Below are positions 43,888 through 53,314 of a stretch of 64,000 nucleotides of DNA, one piece after another. The notes beneath the pieces are model-generated. The model did no database searches. It was not told the origin of the DNA and saw nothing but the letters and a program-made list of their open reading frames with translations. The position numbers and the translations under genes are program-made. Source of the stretch: Streptomyces sp. XM4193 (GTDB lineage: Bacteria > Actinomycetota > Actinomycetes > Streptomycetales > Streptomycetaceae); the NCBI RefSeq assembly GCF_023072595.1, contig NZ_JALLGK010000002.1:1-64000 (forward strand), written 5' to 3'. Positions within the stretch are counted from its first letter, which is position 1, and each line of letters opens with the position of its first letter.

Positions 43888-44745
43888 TCAGCCGGCGGGC
43901 GGCTGGCAGCGCGGACACCAGAAGAGGTTCCGGGCGCCGAGTTCCGCCGTGCGCACGGGAGTTGAGCAAACCAGGCACGGCAGGCCGGTGCGGCGGTACA
44001 CATAGACCTCGCCGCCGTGGTCGTCCACGCGCGGTGGGCGCCCCATCGCCTCGGGGGTGTGCTCGGGCCGTACGGTGTCGATGCGGTTCTCCCGAACCCC
44101 GATCCGCATCAGGTCCACCAGGTCCGCCCACAGCGCGTCCCACTCGTGCCGCCGAAGGGTGCGGCCGGCGCGGTAGGGGTCGACGCCGTGCCGGAACAGC
44201 ACCTCGGCGCGGTAGACGTTGCCGACCCCGGCCAGCACCTTCTGGTCCAGCAGCAGCGCGGCTATCGACGTACGGCTGCGCGAGAGCCGCTCCCAGGCAC
44301 GGGAGCCGTCCGCGTCCCCGCGCAACGGATCGGGGCCCAGCCGGTCGCCGGCAGCCCGCTTCTCGGCGTCCGTGACCAGCGCGCAGCGCGTCGGCCCGCG
44401 CAGGTCGGCGTACGCCCCGGAGCCCACCAGCCGCAGCCGTACGGTGTCGGCCGGCTCGGGCACGGGCGGCACACCGAAGTCGAGCCGGCCGAACAGTCCC
44501 AGATGGATGTGGACCCAGTCCGCCACCGGCGCCGGTTCGGTGGTGGATCCGGAGGAGTCCCGGGAGCCGGAGAAGCCGAGGAAGAGGTGCTTGCCGACGG
44601 CCTCGGCGGTCTCCAGCGTCCGGCCGTCCAGCAGCGCCGCGGACTCGGCGAACCTGCCCTGCGGGCTGGAGACCTCCAGCCGCTCCCCGCGGAAGCGCTC
44701 GCGGTGATCGGCGGCAAGTCGGTGAATCGTGTGGCCCTCGGGCAC
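43888..44745 (-). CDS. Fpg/Nei-family DNA glycosylase
   Basis: A 285-residue bifunctional DNA glycosylase/AP lyase of the Nei (endonuclease VIII) branch. The catalytic N-terminus PEGHTIHRLA follows a GTG at 44745, since these enzymes need Pro right after the removed Met; this decides the start against a longer frame. The helix-two-turn-helix is LLDQKVLAGVGNVYRAEVLF, and the C-terminal zinc finger is CLVC-x17-CPRC. It removes oxidised bases from DNA. An AGGGAG lies upstream. Confidence 0.9.
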   Translation of the reverse strand: MPEGHTIHRLAADHRERFRGERLEVSSPQGRFAESAALLDGRTLETAEAVGKHLFLGFSGSRDSSGSTTEPAPVADWVHIHLGLFGRLDFGVPPVPEPADTVRLRLVGSGAYADLRGPTRCALVTDAEKRAAGDRLGPDPLRGDADGSRAWERLSRSRTSIAALLLDQKVLAGVGNVYRAEVLFRHGVDPYRAGRTLRRHEWDALWADLVDLMRIGVRENRIDTVRPEHTPEAMGRPPRVDDHGGEVYVYRRTGLPCLVCSTPVRTAELGARNLFWCPRCQPPAG

Positions 44746-44978
44746 GCTGCTCCCTCTCCCGGCGCTCTCCGACACTCAGCCCCGCAGCGGCCCCAACCGC
44801 CGCAACGGCCCCAACTGCCCGTAGCGCCCGGGCCCGTACGGCGACCCGCGCCGCCCCCGCGACCCGCTGCGAACGCAGGGGCGCCGGGTGCCGGAAGCCG
44901 TGCGCCGGCCCGTACCGCCCGGGGCGGAGCGAAGTCGGGCGGAGTCGGGCGCCCGGTGCGCGGGCCCGCGGACCGGGG

Positions 44979-45467
44979 TCAGTCCTGCTGCGGGTGGTTC
45001 GCCGGGATGGGCGGCAGCTCGCCGGTCACCTCGTAGTCCGAGAGCATCCCGATCCGGCGTGCGTGGCGCTCCTCGCCGGTGAACGGAGTGGACAGGAAGA
45101 TCTCCAGGAAGCGCTCGACCTCGGCCTCGCTGTGCATCCGGCCGCCGACGCTGAGCACGTTGGCGTCGTTGTGCTCCTTGCCCAGCGCTGCCGTCTGCTC
45201 GCTCCAGGCCAGGATGGCCCGTACGCCCTTGACCTTGTTCGCGGCGATCTGTTCGCCGTTCCCGGAACCGCCGATCACGACGCCCAGGCTCTCCTTGTCC
45301 GCCGCGGTGCGCTCGGCCGCGCGGAGGCAGAAGGGCGGGTAGTCGTCGACCGCGTCGTAGATGTGCGGGCCGCAGTCGACCGGGTCGTGGCCGTGGGCCC
45401 TGAGCCACTCCACGAGGTGGTTCTTCAGTTCGTAACCGGCGTGATCGGAGCCGAGGTAGACGCGCAT
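44979..45467 (-). CDS. rpiB: Ribose-5-phosphate isomerase B
   Basis: A 162-residue RpiB/LacAB-family isomerase that interconverts ribose 5-phosphate and ribulose 5-phosphate in the pentose-phosphate pathway. It begins MRVYLGSDHAGYELK, the usual phosphate-binding start. The catalytic base region is VVIGGSGNGEQIAANK, the actinobacterial form in which Glu replaces the Cys of the E. coli enzyme. It is divergent from folC with a 102-bp gap. Confidence 0.93.
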   Translation of the reverse strand: MRVYLGSDHAGYELKNHLVEWLRAHGHDPVDCGPHIYDAVDDYPPFCLRAAERTAADKESLGVVIGGSGNGEQIAANKVKGVRAILAWSEQTAALGKEHNDANVLSVGGRMHSEAEVERFLEIFLSTPFTGEERHARRIGMLSDYEVTGELPPIPANHPQQD

Positions 45468-45556
45468 GCGACGAGTGTGGCACGCGTCGGAGGGCGGGCC
45501 GTCCCGGGGTCCGCGGCGAGGACCGGGGAGGGGGCGGAGCCCGGGGGCGCCCTCCG

Positions 45557-45562
45557 TAGACT
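45557..45562 (+). promoter_or_regulatory. -10 element (TAGACT), probable leaderless folC mRNA
   Basis: TAGACT is seven bases before GTG 45570, and there is no Shine-Dalgarno. Confidence 0.5.
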
Positions 45563-45569
45563 GGCCGGT

Positions 45570-47117
45570 GTGAGCGACAGCCCCAGCACCCCCGGACCAG
45601 CCGACCCCGACCCCGAGCCGGAGGACTTCGGCGGACTCGACGGTTTCGAGGAGATCGTCGGCGAGGAGACCAGCCGTGACCCCGACCTGGCGGTCATCGA
45701 GGCGGGCAGCCGGACCCTGCGCACACAGGCGGGGCCGCCCCGCGGCGACGGTGTTCCCTCCCGCCCGACCGACCCGGAGGTGGACCGGGCGCTGCGAGAG
45801 GTCGAGGCCGATCTGATCGGCCGCTGGCCCGAAACCAGGATCGACCCGTCGCTCGACCGGATGACCGCGCTGATGGACGTGCTCGGCGAGCCGCAGCGCG
45901 CGTACCCCACGGTCCACATCACCGGCACCAACGGCAAGACCACCACCGCGCGCATGATCGAGGCGCTGTTCGGCGCGTTCGAGCTGCGCGCCGGCCGGTA
46001 CAGCAGTCCGCACGTGCAGTCGATCACCGAGCGCATCAGCGTGGACGGCGAGCCGCTGTCGGCCGAGAAGTTCATCGAGACCTGGCAGGACCTCAAGCCG
46101 TTCGTGGACCTCGTCGACCAGCAGCAGGGCCACCGGCTCTCCTTCTTCGAGGCGATGACGGGCATGGCGTACGCCGCCTTCGCCGACGCGCCGGTGGAGG
46201 TCGGCGTCGTCGAGGTCGGGATGGGCGGCACCTGGGACGCGACCAACGTCGTCGACGCCCAGGTCGCGGTGGTCACTCCGATCTCGCTCGACCACACCGA
46301 CCGACTCGGCGACACCGCGGAGAAGATCGCCGTGGAGAAGGCCGGGATCATCAAGCAGGGCGCCACCGTGGTGCTCTCCCAACAGCCGGTCGAGGCCGCC
46401 TCGGTGCTGCTGAAGAAGGCCGTCGAGGTGGACGCCACGGTCGCCAGGGAGGGCATGGAGTTCGGTGTCGTCAGCCGGGAGATCGCGGTGGGCGGCCAGT
46501 TGCTGACGCTGCGCGGGCTCGGCGGTGAGTACCCGGACGTCTTCCTGCCGCTGCACGGTGCCCACATGGCGCACAACGCCGCCGTGGCGCTCGCCGCCGT
46601 CGAGGCGTTCTTCGGCATCGGCTCGGTCCACGACCGGACCCTCGATCTGGAGGTGGTGCGCGGCGCGTTCGCGGCGGTCACCTCGCCCGGGCGGCTGGAG
46701 CTGGTGCGGGCCAGCCCGTCGGTGCTGCTGGACGCCGCCCACAACCCGGCCGGCGCGCAGGCGACGGCGGCGGCGGTCACCGAGGCGTTCGGCTTCAGCA
46801 GGCTGATCGGTGTCGTCGGGCCGAGCGGCAACAAGGACGTGCGCGGACTGCTGGAGGCGTTGGAGCCGCTGTTCGCGGAGATCGTCGTCACCCGCAACAC
46901 CACCCCGCGCGCGATGGACGTCGACGAACTCGCCGCACTCGCCGTCGAGGTCTACGGCGAGGAACGCGTACGCGTGGAACCGCGGTTGGACGACGCGCTG
47001 GAGGCCGCGATCACCCTCGCGGAGGAGGAGGACGAGTACGCCGGCGCCGGAGTGCTGGTCACCGGTTCGGTGATCACGGTCGGCGAGGCGCGGATGCTGC
47101 TGGGGAGGGAGGGCTGA
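45570..47117 (+). CDS. folC: Bifunctional folylpolyglutamate/dihydrofolate synthase
   Basis: A 515-residue Mur-ligase-fold enzyme that adds glutamate to dihydropteroate and folates. The P-loop is VHITGTNGKTTTARMIEAL, the central motifs are GVVEVGMGGTWDATN and TPISLDHTDRLG, and the C-terminal domain has LLDAAHNPAGAQ. An acidic disordered N-terminus of about 80 residues precedes the catalytic part and makes it longer than E. coli FolC (about 420). GTG 45570 is probably at the mRNA 5' end. The next gene overlaps by one base. Confidence 0.93.
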   Translation: MSDSPSTPGPADPDPEPEDFGGLDGFEEIVGEETSRDPDLAVIEAGSRTLRTQAGPPRGDGVPSRPTDPEVDRALREVEADLIGRWPETRIDPSLDRMTALMDVLGEPQRAYPTVHITGTNGKTTTARMIEALFGAFELRAGRYSSPHVQSITERISVDGEPLSAEKFIETWQDLKPFVDLVDQQQGHRLSFFEAMTGMAYAAFADAPVEVGVVEVGMGGTWDATNVVDAQVAVVTPISLDHTDRLGDTAEKIAVEKAGIIKQGATVVLSQQPVEAASVLLKKAVEVDATVAREGMEFGVVSREIAVGGQLLTLRGLGGEYPDVFLPLHGAHMAHNAAVALAAVEAFFGIGSVHDRTLDLEVVRGAFAAVTSPGRLELVRASPSVLLDAAHNPAGAQATAAAVTEAFGFSRLIGVVGPSGNKDVRGLLEALEPLFAEIVVTRNTTPRAMDVDELAALAVEVYGEERVRVEPRLDDALEAAITLAEEEDEYAGAGVLVTGSVITVGEARMLLGREG

Positions 47118-47452
47118 TGCGGACTCTGTGCGCGTCGACCCTGATCGGCGAGTTCATGGTCATCGGCTTCGCCGGCCTGGTGGCCATGCAGCTCAGCGAC
47201 TTCTCGGCGACCACCGTCTGGATCGTCAGCGGTACGGCGATGCTGTGCTGCCTGCTGCTGTGCGGCATGATCGGGCGACGCGGCGGCATCGAGCTCGGCT
47301 GGGTGCTGCAGGGCGCGCTGATCCTCTCGGGTTTCGTGATCCCGACGATGTTCTTCCTCGGTGCGTCCTTCGCCGGTCTGTGGTGGGCCTCGATCCACTT
47401 CGGCCGTCAGATCGACGAGGCGAAGGCCAGGTTCGCGGCGCAGGAGCAGTGA
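47117..47452 (+). CDS. DUF4233 membrane protein
   Basis: A 111-residue membrane protein with three or four hydrophobic helices (LIGEFMVIGFAGLVAMQL, TVWIVSGTAMLCCLLLCGM, WVLQGALILSGFVIPTMFF). It matches the DUF4233 family, which in actinobacteria usually follows folC. The start overlaps the folC stop as TGATG, so it is translationally coupled. Its function is unknown. A 16-bp hairpin follows. Confidence 0.85.
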   Translation: MRTLCASTLIGEFMVIGFAGLVAMQLSDFSATTVWIVSGTAMLCCLLLCGMIGRRGGIELGWVLQGALILSGFVIPTMFFLGASFAGLWWASIHFGRQIDEAKARFAAQEQ

Positions 47453-47461
47453 CGGTGCCTC

Positions 47462-47501
47462 GGCCTGCGCCCCGGCCCGTGCACCGGCCGGGGCGCAGGC
47501 C
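47462..47501 (+). terminator. Perfect 16-bp hairpin after DUF4233 gene
   Basis: Arms GGCCTGCGCCCCGGCC and complement with an 8-nt loop. TAGCCT at 47506-47511, directly downstream, is a plausible -10 for ndk. Confidence 0.8.
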
Positions 47502-47551
47502 CCTGTAGCCTCGGCGCGTCGTTCCACTCTTTCGGTCTAGGAGAACATCGC

Positions 47552-47965
47552 ATGAGCCAGCGCACCCTTGTCCTGCTCAAGCCCGACACGGTCCGCCGTG
47601 GGCTGATCGGCGAGATCATCGGCCGTCTGGAGAGCAAGGCGGGTTGGCAGATCACCGCGCTGGAGCTGCGCACCCTGGACCGTCCCACCCTGGAGCAGCA
47701 CTACGCCGAGCACGAGGGTCGGCCGTTCTACGAGCCGCTGGTCGAGTTCATGGCCTCCGGCCCCTCCGTCGCGCTGATCGTCGAGGGAGAGCGCGTCATC
47801 GAGGGCGTACGCGCTCTGGCCGGGCCCACCGACCCGATCCAGGCCGCGCCCGGCTCCATCCGGGGGGATTTCGGTTCGATCGTCCGCGAGAACCTGATCC
47901 ACGCCTCGGACTCCGAGGAATCGGCCGAACGCGAGATCAAGATTTTCTTTTCCGCCGGGAAGTGA
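47552..47965 (+). CDS. ndk: Nucleoside diphosphate kinase
   Basis: A 137-residue enzyme that transfers gamma-phosphate between nucleoside tri- and diphosphates. The phosphorylated histidine is His117 in NLIHASDSEESA, and the N-terminal segment RTLVLLKPDTVRRGLIGEI is family-typical. The ATG follows TAGGAG. The length is normal. It is monocistronic between two terminators. Confidence 0.95.
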   Translation: MSQRTLVLLKPDTVRRGLIGEIIGRLESKAGWQITALELRTLDRPTLEQHYAEHEGRPFYEPLVEFMASGPSVALIVEGERVIEGVRALAGPTDPIQAAPGSIRGDFGSIVRENLIHASDSEESAEREIKIFFSAGK

Positions 47966-47994
47966 CGACGACTCAGCCGTGAAGGCGTGCTACG

Positions 47995-48032
47995 ACGTGG
48001 GGGCGAACGGGGAAACCTGTTCGCCCCCACGT
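47995..48032 (+). terminator. 17-bp hairpin with GAAA tetraloop after ndk
   Basis: Arms ACGTGGGGGCGAACGGG / CCTGTTCGCCCCCACGT (one G-U pair) closed by a GNRA-type GAAA loop, 30 bases after the stop. Confidence 0.88.
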
Positions 48033-48249
48033 GTGCAGATGAACGTTGCGGGAACGAATCACCCGGACACGACGTCCATGGAGAAGGAGCCCGTGAATGT
48101 TCGGCTGACAATGGCGGTGGACCCTCGCATCGTCTTCGTTCGAACGCGACTACCATGGAGGCTTCTCAGGTCGGACTCTCCGCGACCTCCGGCACAACCT
48201 GCCCTCCTCCCCACCCCACCGCTTCTGCTGGAAGGCCAGACGTATCCTC

Positions 48250-49281
48250 ATGGCGAACAACATGTCGTTCATCGGCCGTGACATGGCTGTCGACCTCGGG
48301 ACCGCCAACACGCTGGTGTACGTCAGAGGTCGTGGCATCGTCCTCAACGAGCCGTCGGTCGTCGCCATCAACACGAACACCGGGGGCATTCTCGCGGTGG
48401 GCGCCGAGGCCAAGAAGATGATCGGCCGCACCCCGGGCAACATCGTGGCGGTGCGACCGCTCAAGGACGGCGTCATCGCCGACTTCGAGATCACCGAGCG
48501 GATGCTGCGCTACTTCATCCTGAAGATCCACAAGCGCCGCTACCTCGCACGCCCCCGCGTCGTCGTCTGCGTTCCGTCCGGCATCACGGGCGTCGAACGC
48601 AGGGCGGTCATCGAGGCGTCGACCCAGGCCGGCGCCCGCCAGGTGCACATCATCGAGGAGCCCATGGCCGCGGCCATCGGTTCCGGTCTGCCGGTCCACG
48701 AGGCCACCGGCAACATGGTGGTCGACATCGGCGGCGGCACCACCGAGGTCGCGGTCATCTCCCTGGGCGGCATCGTCACGGCGCAGTCCATCCGGGTCGC
48801 GGGCGACGAGCTGGACAACGCGATCATCCAGCACATCAAGAAGGAGTACAGCCTCCTCCTCGGGGAGCGCAGCGCCGAGAGCATCAAGATCACGATCGGC
48901 AGCGCGTACGACCTCGAGGACGACGAGCACACCGAGATCCGGGGCCGCGACCTGGTGACCGGCCTGCCCAAGACCGTCGTCATCTCCGCCTCGGAGGTGC
49001 GCAAGGCGATCGAGGAGCCGGTCAACTCCATCGTGGACGCGGTGAAGACGACCCTCGACAAGTGCCCGCCCGAGCTCTCCGGCGACATCATGGACCGCGG
49101 CATCGTTCTCACCGGCGGCGGTGCGCTGCTGCGCGGTCTGGACGAGCGACTGCGTCAGGAGACCGGCATGCCGATCCACATCGCGGAGGACCCGCTGGAC
49201 TCCGTGGCGCTCGGCTCGGGCAAGTGCGTCGAGGAGTTCGAGGCGCTGCAGCAGGTCCTGGACTCGCAGCCGCGCAGATAG
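48250..49281 (+). CDS. mreB: Rod-shape determining actin-like protein MreB
   Basis: A 343-residue bacterial actin that in Streptomyces helps build the spore wall. The phosphate-1 loop is [14 protein letters not shown], the phosphate-2 loop is [14 protein letters not shown], the adenosine loop is [18 protein letters not shown] 48250 is given; ATG 48265 (MSFIGRDM) is an equally familiar start. It is the first gene of the mre operon, with a 165-bp gap before mreC. Confidence 0.95.
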   Translation: MANNMSFIGRDMAVDLGTANTLVYVRGRGIVLNEPSVVAINTNTGGILAVGAEAKKMIGRTPGNIVAVRPLKDGVIADFEITERMLRYFILKIHKRRYLARPRVVVCVPSGITGVERRAVIEASTQAGARQVHIIEEPMAAAIGSGLPVHEATGNMVVDIGGGTTEVAVISLGGIVTAQSIRVAGDELDNAIIQHIKKEYSLLLGERSAESIKITIGSAYDLEDDEHTEIRGRDLVTGLPKTVVISASEVRKAIEEPVNSIVDAVKTTLDKCPPELSGDIMDRGIVLTGGGALLRGLDERLRQETGMPIHIAEDPLDSVALGSGKCVEEFEALQQVLDSQPRR

Positions 49282-49446
49282 TCCCGCACGGTCCAACGCC
49301 ACGCGGCCGGACTCCGGTTCGCAGCCGCCGGCGGTGTGGTCGACCTAGGCTTCTGACCGTCCGACAAATCTGAATCGCCACGAACCGTCCGGTGCCGACC
49401 GCCAGTCCGGCGTCCGGACGGACAAGGGAAGGTACGGCCGTCACAC

Positions 49447-50436
49447 GTGAGGGACACACGAGAGAGCCGGCTTCTGCTCGTACTGCTGGTGGCAATCGCG
49501 TTCGCGCTGATCACGGTGGACATCCGCAGCGGTGACCAGTCGCCGCTCGACAGCGCCCGGCGCGGGGCGGCGACCGTCTTCGGTCCTGTCCAGGACGGTG
49601 TCGCCGGAGCGGTCGACCCGGTCGGCAACGCGGTGTCCGCGGTGCGGGATTCGGGCAAGCGGCACGACCGGATCTCCGCCCTCGAGCGCGAGAACGCCGA
49701 GCTGAAGCACCAGCTCGGCTCCGACGACCGCAACCGTGCCCGTGCCCGCGAGCTCGACAAGCTGCTCAAGACCGCGGCCTCCGGGCAGTACGGAGTCAAG
49801 GGCGCCCAGGTCATCTCGATCGGGGCCGCCCAGGGCTTCTCCTGGACGATCACCATCGACGCGGGCAGCCGCGACGGCATCAAGAAGGACATGACCGTCC
49901 TCAACGGAGACGGTCTGGTCGGCCGGATCACCACGGTGGGCCCCGGCACCTCGACCGTGCTGCTCGCCACCGACCCCGACTTCACCGTCGGCACCCGGCT
50001 GGAGAAGAGCAGCGAGCTCGGTTTCGCCAACGGGCGCGGCGACAACTGGCTGACGGTGCAGCTCCTCAACGCCAAGGCCAAGGTGAAGAAGGGCGACCGC
50101 ATGGTCACCTTCGGCTCCAGCAACGACAGACCCTTCGTGCCGGGCGTCCCGGTCGGAGAGGTCATGCAGGTCACCCCGTTCGACGGCGACCTGACGCGCA
50201 CGGTCCGGGTGAAGCCGTACGCGGGATTCAGCAAGCTCGACATCGTCGGCGTCGTCATGGAGGGCCCGCGCAAGGACCCGCGCGACACCGTGCTGCCCGA
50301 CCCGCCGAAGAAGAAGCCCACCCCGACGGTCACCGTCACGGTGACACCCGGCGCGGAGGACGAGGACGGCGAGCCGCCGGCCGACGACGGGTCCGAGAAC
50401 GCGGGCCCGGGCCCGGACGACGGACAAGGGGACTGA
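49447..50436 (+). CDS. mreC: Rod-shape determining protein MreC
   Basis: A 329-residue protein with one N-terminal membrane helix (LLLVLLVAIAFALITV), a coiled coil (about residues 75-105, RISALERENAELKHQL), the two beta domains typical of MreC and a Pro/Thr/acidic C-terminal tail (about 275-329). It links MreB and the wall synthases outside the membrane. The start is GTG 49447. The mreD start lies 3 bases after its stop. Confidence 0.93.
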   Translation: MRDTRESRLLLVLLVAIAFALITVDIRSGDQSPLDSARRGAATVFGPVQDGVAGAVDPVGNAVSAVRDSGKRHDRISALERENAELKHQLGSDDRNRARARELDKLLKTAASGQYGVKGAQVISIGAAQGFSWTITIDAGSRDGIKKDMTVLNGDGLVGRITTVGPGTSTVLLATDPDFTVGTRLEKSSELGFANGRGDNWLTVQLLNAKAKVKKGDRMVTFGSSNDRPFVPGVPVGEVMQVTPFDGDLTRTVRVKPYAGFSKLDIVGVVMEGPRKDPRDTVLPDPPKKKPTPTVTVTVTPGAEDEDGEPPADDGSENAGPGPDDGQGD

Positions 50437-50439
50437 CCG

Positions 50440-51159
50440 ATGCCGCTGCGCTTCAACCGCATCCTTATCTCCACCACCCTGGTGATCGTCGCGCTGGTCC
50501 TGCAGGTCAGCGTCCTCGCCAGACTCCAACTCCCGGGCGCCACACCGGACCTGCTCCTGCTGACGGTCCTCGGCCTGGCGCTGGTCTACGGCCACACCAG
50601 CGGCGCGATCATCGGTTTCGGCGCCGGACTGCTCGCGGACCTCGCACCGCCCGCGGACCACGCCGTGGGCCGCTACGCGCTGGTGCTCTGCGTCATCGGG
50701 TACGCCGCCGGGCTGACCAAGCCGGAGAGCGGCCAGCACCGGAGCGCGACCGCGCCCATGGTGGTGGTCGCCGTGGCCGCGGTCTCCTCGACACTGCTCT
50801 ACGCCGGCGTCGGCGCGCTTGTCGGCGACACCGCCGCCCGCCATGTCGGCATCGTCGGGCTGCTGTTGACCGCGACCCTCTACGACCTGCTGCTCGCGCC
50901 CTTCACGGTGCCGGTCGTCATGGCGATCGCCCGCCGCGCCGATCCCGACCCGCTCAGCGAGACCACCAGCGGCGGGACCGGGGCCGGCGGCGACAACGCC
51001 ATCGGCTGGATCAGCGGCGGTTCGGGCGGCAAGCTCGCCCGCGGCGGAATGAAGCCGCGACGCGGCAGCGGTCTGGTGGGCGCGCGCGGTGGCGGCATGC
51101 TCAGCCGGGCGACGAGCAAGACCTCGGTAGGACGAATCAAGGACGTCAAGCGGCTGTGA
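50440..51159 (+). CDS. mreD: Rod-shape determining protein MreD
   Basis: A 239-residue membrane protein with five or six helices in its first 165 residues (ISTTLVIVALVLQVSVLA onward). A Gly/Ser/Arg-rich basic cytosolic tail of about 70 residues follows, longer than in rod-shaped model bacteria. It is the partner of MreC in the elongation complex and is co-transcribed with mreC and the PBP2 gene. Confidence 0.92.
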   Translation: MPLRFNRILISTTLVIVALVLQVSVLARLQLPGATPDLLLLTVLGLALVYGHTSGAIIGFGAGLLADLAPPADHAVGRYALVLCVIGYAAGLTKPESGQHRSATAPMVVVAVAAVSSTLLYAGVGALVGDTAARHVGIVGLLLTATLYDLLLAPFTVPVVMAIARRADPDPLSETTSGGTGAGGDNAIGWISGGSGGKLARGGMKPRRGSGLVGARGGGMLSRATSKTSVGRIKDVKRL

Positions 51160-51172
51160 ACCAGGGGGCGCT

Positions 51173-53314
51173 GTGAGCAACATCCCGGAGACCGGGCGGA
51201 CTTCGCGGATCACGATCAGGCTGGTGGCCATCCAGATCCTGGTGTTCTCGCTGCTGCTGACGCTCGGCGGGCGGCTGTGGTACCTCCAGATCCGCAACGG
51301 CGACGAGTACGAGAAGGAAGCCGCCGGCAACCACGTGCAGCAGGTGGTCCAGCCGGCCGCGCGCGGCGCGATCCTGGACGCCAGGGGCGTGCCGATCGCC
51401 GACAACGAGACCCGTCTGGTCGTCTCCGCCAGCCGCACCGAGCTGATGAAGATGAAGGACGACGGGAAGGCGGTGCTCAACCGCCTCGCCGAGGTCCTGG
51501 ACGTCTCCTACAAGGCCATCGCGGAGAAGGTGCGGATCTGCGACGCCGAGACGCCGCAGCCCTGCTGGAACGGCTCCCCGTACCAGCCGATCCCCATCAC
51601 CGACGAGGCCACCACCCAGCAGGCGCTGCAGATCCGCGAGCGTGCCGAGGACTTCCCCGGCATCACCGCCGAGCCGACGGCCGTGCGCCGCTACCCGGCC
51701 CCGTACAAGGCCGGCACCTCGCAGGTGCTCGGCTATCTCTCGCCGGTCACCGACGAGGAGGTCGAGAAGGCGCAGGACACCAAGTCCCCGCTGCTGCGCT
51801 CGGACCAGGTCGGCCGCTCCGGTCTGGAGCGCACCTACGACACCGCGCTGCGCGGCAGCGCCGGGGTGACCAGGTACGAGGTCGACAAGCTCGGCAGGGT
51901 CATCGGCGAGGCCGACAACGACGAGTCGGTGGCCGGAGCCTCCCTCGTCACCAGCATCGACTCCCGCGTCCAGGCCATAACGGAGAAGCAGCTCGACCAG
52001 GCGATGAAGGCGGCCCGCAAGGAGGTCGACAAGATCACCGGCCGGCCGTACGAGGCCGACTCCGGTGCCGCCGTGGTCATGGAGTCCAGGACGGGGCGCA
52101 TCGTCGCGATGGCCTCCAACCCCAAGTACGACCCCAACGCCTGGGTCGGCGGGATCGACGGCAAGGAGTACGCCAAGCTCACCGGCAAGGACTCCAACTT
52201 CCCGCTGCTCAACCGGGCCATCCAGGGGCAGGCGGCGCCGGGCTCGATCTTCAAGGTCGTCTCTTCCGCGGGCGCGGTCAACGCCGGATACCCGTTCAAC
52301 GGCAACTACAACTGCAGCTCCGCCTACACGATGGGCGGCCAGACCTACAAGAACTTCGAGTCCTCGGGCCACGGGCCCATCAGCCTCGGCCGCGCGCTGG
52401 AGGTCTCCTGCAACACCGTCTTCTACGCGCTCGGCCACCAGGAGTGGCGCAAGGACGGCGGTCTGAACCCCAAGAAGAACGAGCCCAACGAGTACCTCTA
52501 CAAGGCGGCCAGGAGCTTCGGTCTCGGAGAGGTGACCGGGATCGACCTGCCGGACGAGGTCAGCGGCCGTGTCCCGGACCGCGAGTGGAAGCAGAACTAC
52601 TGGCAGGCCAACAAGGACTCCTGGTGCAAGCAGGGCAAGGGCAAGTCCGACGACTACGTCACCAAGCTCGCCCGGGAGAACTGCGTGGAGGGCATGAACC
52701 TGCGCGCGGGTGACAGCATCATCTACGCGATCGGCCAGGGCGACACCCTGGTCACCCCGATCCAGATGGCCTCCATCTACTCCTCCATCGCCAACGGCGG
52801 CACCATCTACAAGCCCAGCGTCGGCAAGGCGATCATCAGCGCGGACGGCAAGGAGGTGGAAGAGATCGAGCCGGAGAAGTCCGGCAAGGCCCCGGCCACC
52901 GCCAAGACGCTGCGTCAGATGGACAAGGCGCTTCAGGGCGTCACCAAGACCGGTACCGCCGCCTGGCGGTTCACCGACTGGCCGCACGACGAGATCCCCA
53001 TCCGGGCCAAGACCGGTACGGCGGAGGTGCAGGGCAAGCAGACCACCTCGTGGCTGGCGACCTACACCGACGACTACACGGTGATCATGACGATCTCCCA
53101 GGCCGGTACCGGTTCGGGCGCTTCCGGACCCGCCGTGCGCAACCTCTACAACGCGCTCTACGGCGTGGAGGACGGCAAGATCAACAAGAAGAAGGCGCTG
53201 CTGCCCGAACCGCAGAAGGATCTTCCCAAGGTCGGTGAGAACGGCGACGTGAAGGCTCAGCGCACGAAGGACTCCATGGTCGAGAGCTGGCGGGATGCGG
53301 GGTTCACTCCATGA
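51173..53314 (+). CDS. mrdA: Penicillin-binding protein 2 (class B transpeptidase)
   Basis: A 713-residue bitopic wall transpeptidase. One N-terminal membrane helix (VAIQILVFSLLLTLGGRLW), a dimerisation/pedestal domain, then the transpeptidase domain with Ser358 and Lys361 in APGSIFKVV, SCN in the next motif (EVSCNTVF) and KTG in RAKTGTAEV. It crosslinks peptidoglycan as partner of RodA. GTG 51173 has a GGGGG run upstream. The rodA start overlaps its stop. Confidence 0.93.
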   Translation: MSNIPETGRTSRITIRLVAIQILVFSLLLTLGGRLWYLQIRNGDEYEKEAAGNHVQQVVQPAARGAILDARGVPIADNETRLVVSASRTELMKMKDDGKAVLNRLAEVLDVSYKAIAEKVRICDAETPQPCWNGSPYQPIPITDEATTQQALQIRERAEDFPGITAEPTAVRRYPAPYKAGTSQVLGYLSPVTDEEVEKAQDTKSPLLRSDQVGRSGLERTYDTALRGSAGVTRYEVDKLGRVIGEADNDESVAGASLVTSIDSRVQAITEKQLDQAMKAARKEVDKITGRPYEADSGAAVVMESRTGRIVAMASNPKYDPNAWVGGIDGKEYAKLTGKDSNFPLLNRAIQGQAAPGSIFKVVSSAGAVNAGYPFNGNYNCSSAYTMGGQTYKNFESSGHGPISLGRALEVSCNTVFYALGHQEWRKDGGLNPKKNEPNEYLYKAARSFGLGEVTGIDLPDEVSGRVPDREWKQNYWQANKDSWCKQGKGKSDDYVTKLARENCVEGMNLRAGDSIIYAIGQGDTLVTPIQMASIYSSIANGGTIYKPSVGKAIISADGKEVEEIEPEKSGKAPATAKTLRQMDKALQGVTKTGTAAWRFTDWPHDEIPIRAKTGTAEVQGKQTTSWLATYTDDYTVIMTISQAGTGSGASGPAVRNLYNALYGVEDGKINKKKALLPEPQKDLPKVGENGDVKAQRTKDSMVESWRDAGFTP

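Noticed and set aside
47979..48281. Small open frame upstream of mreB
   Set aside because: It overlaps the ndk terminator and the mreB start and has no ribosome-binding site.
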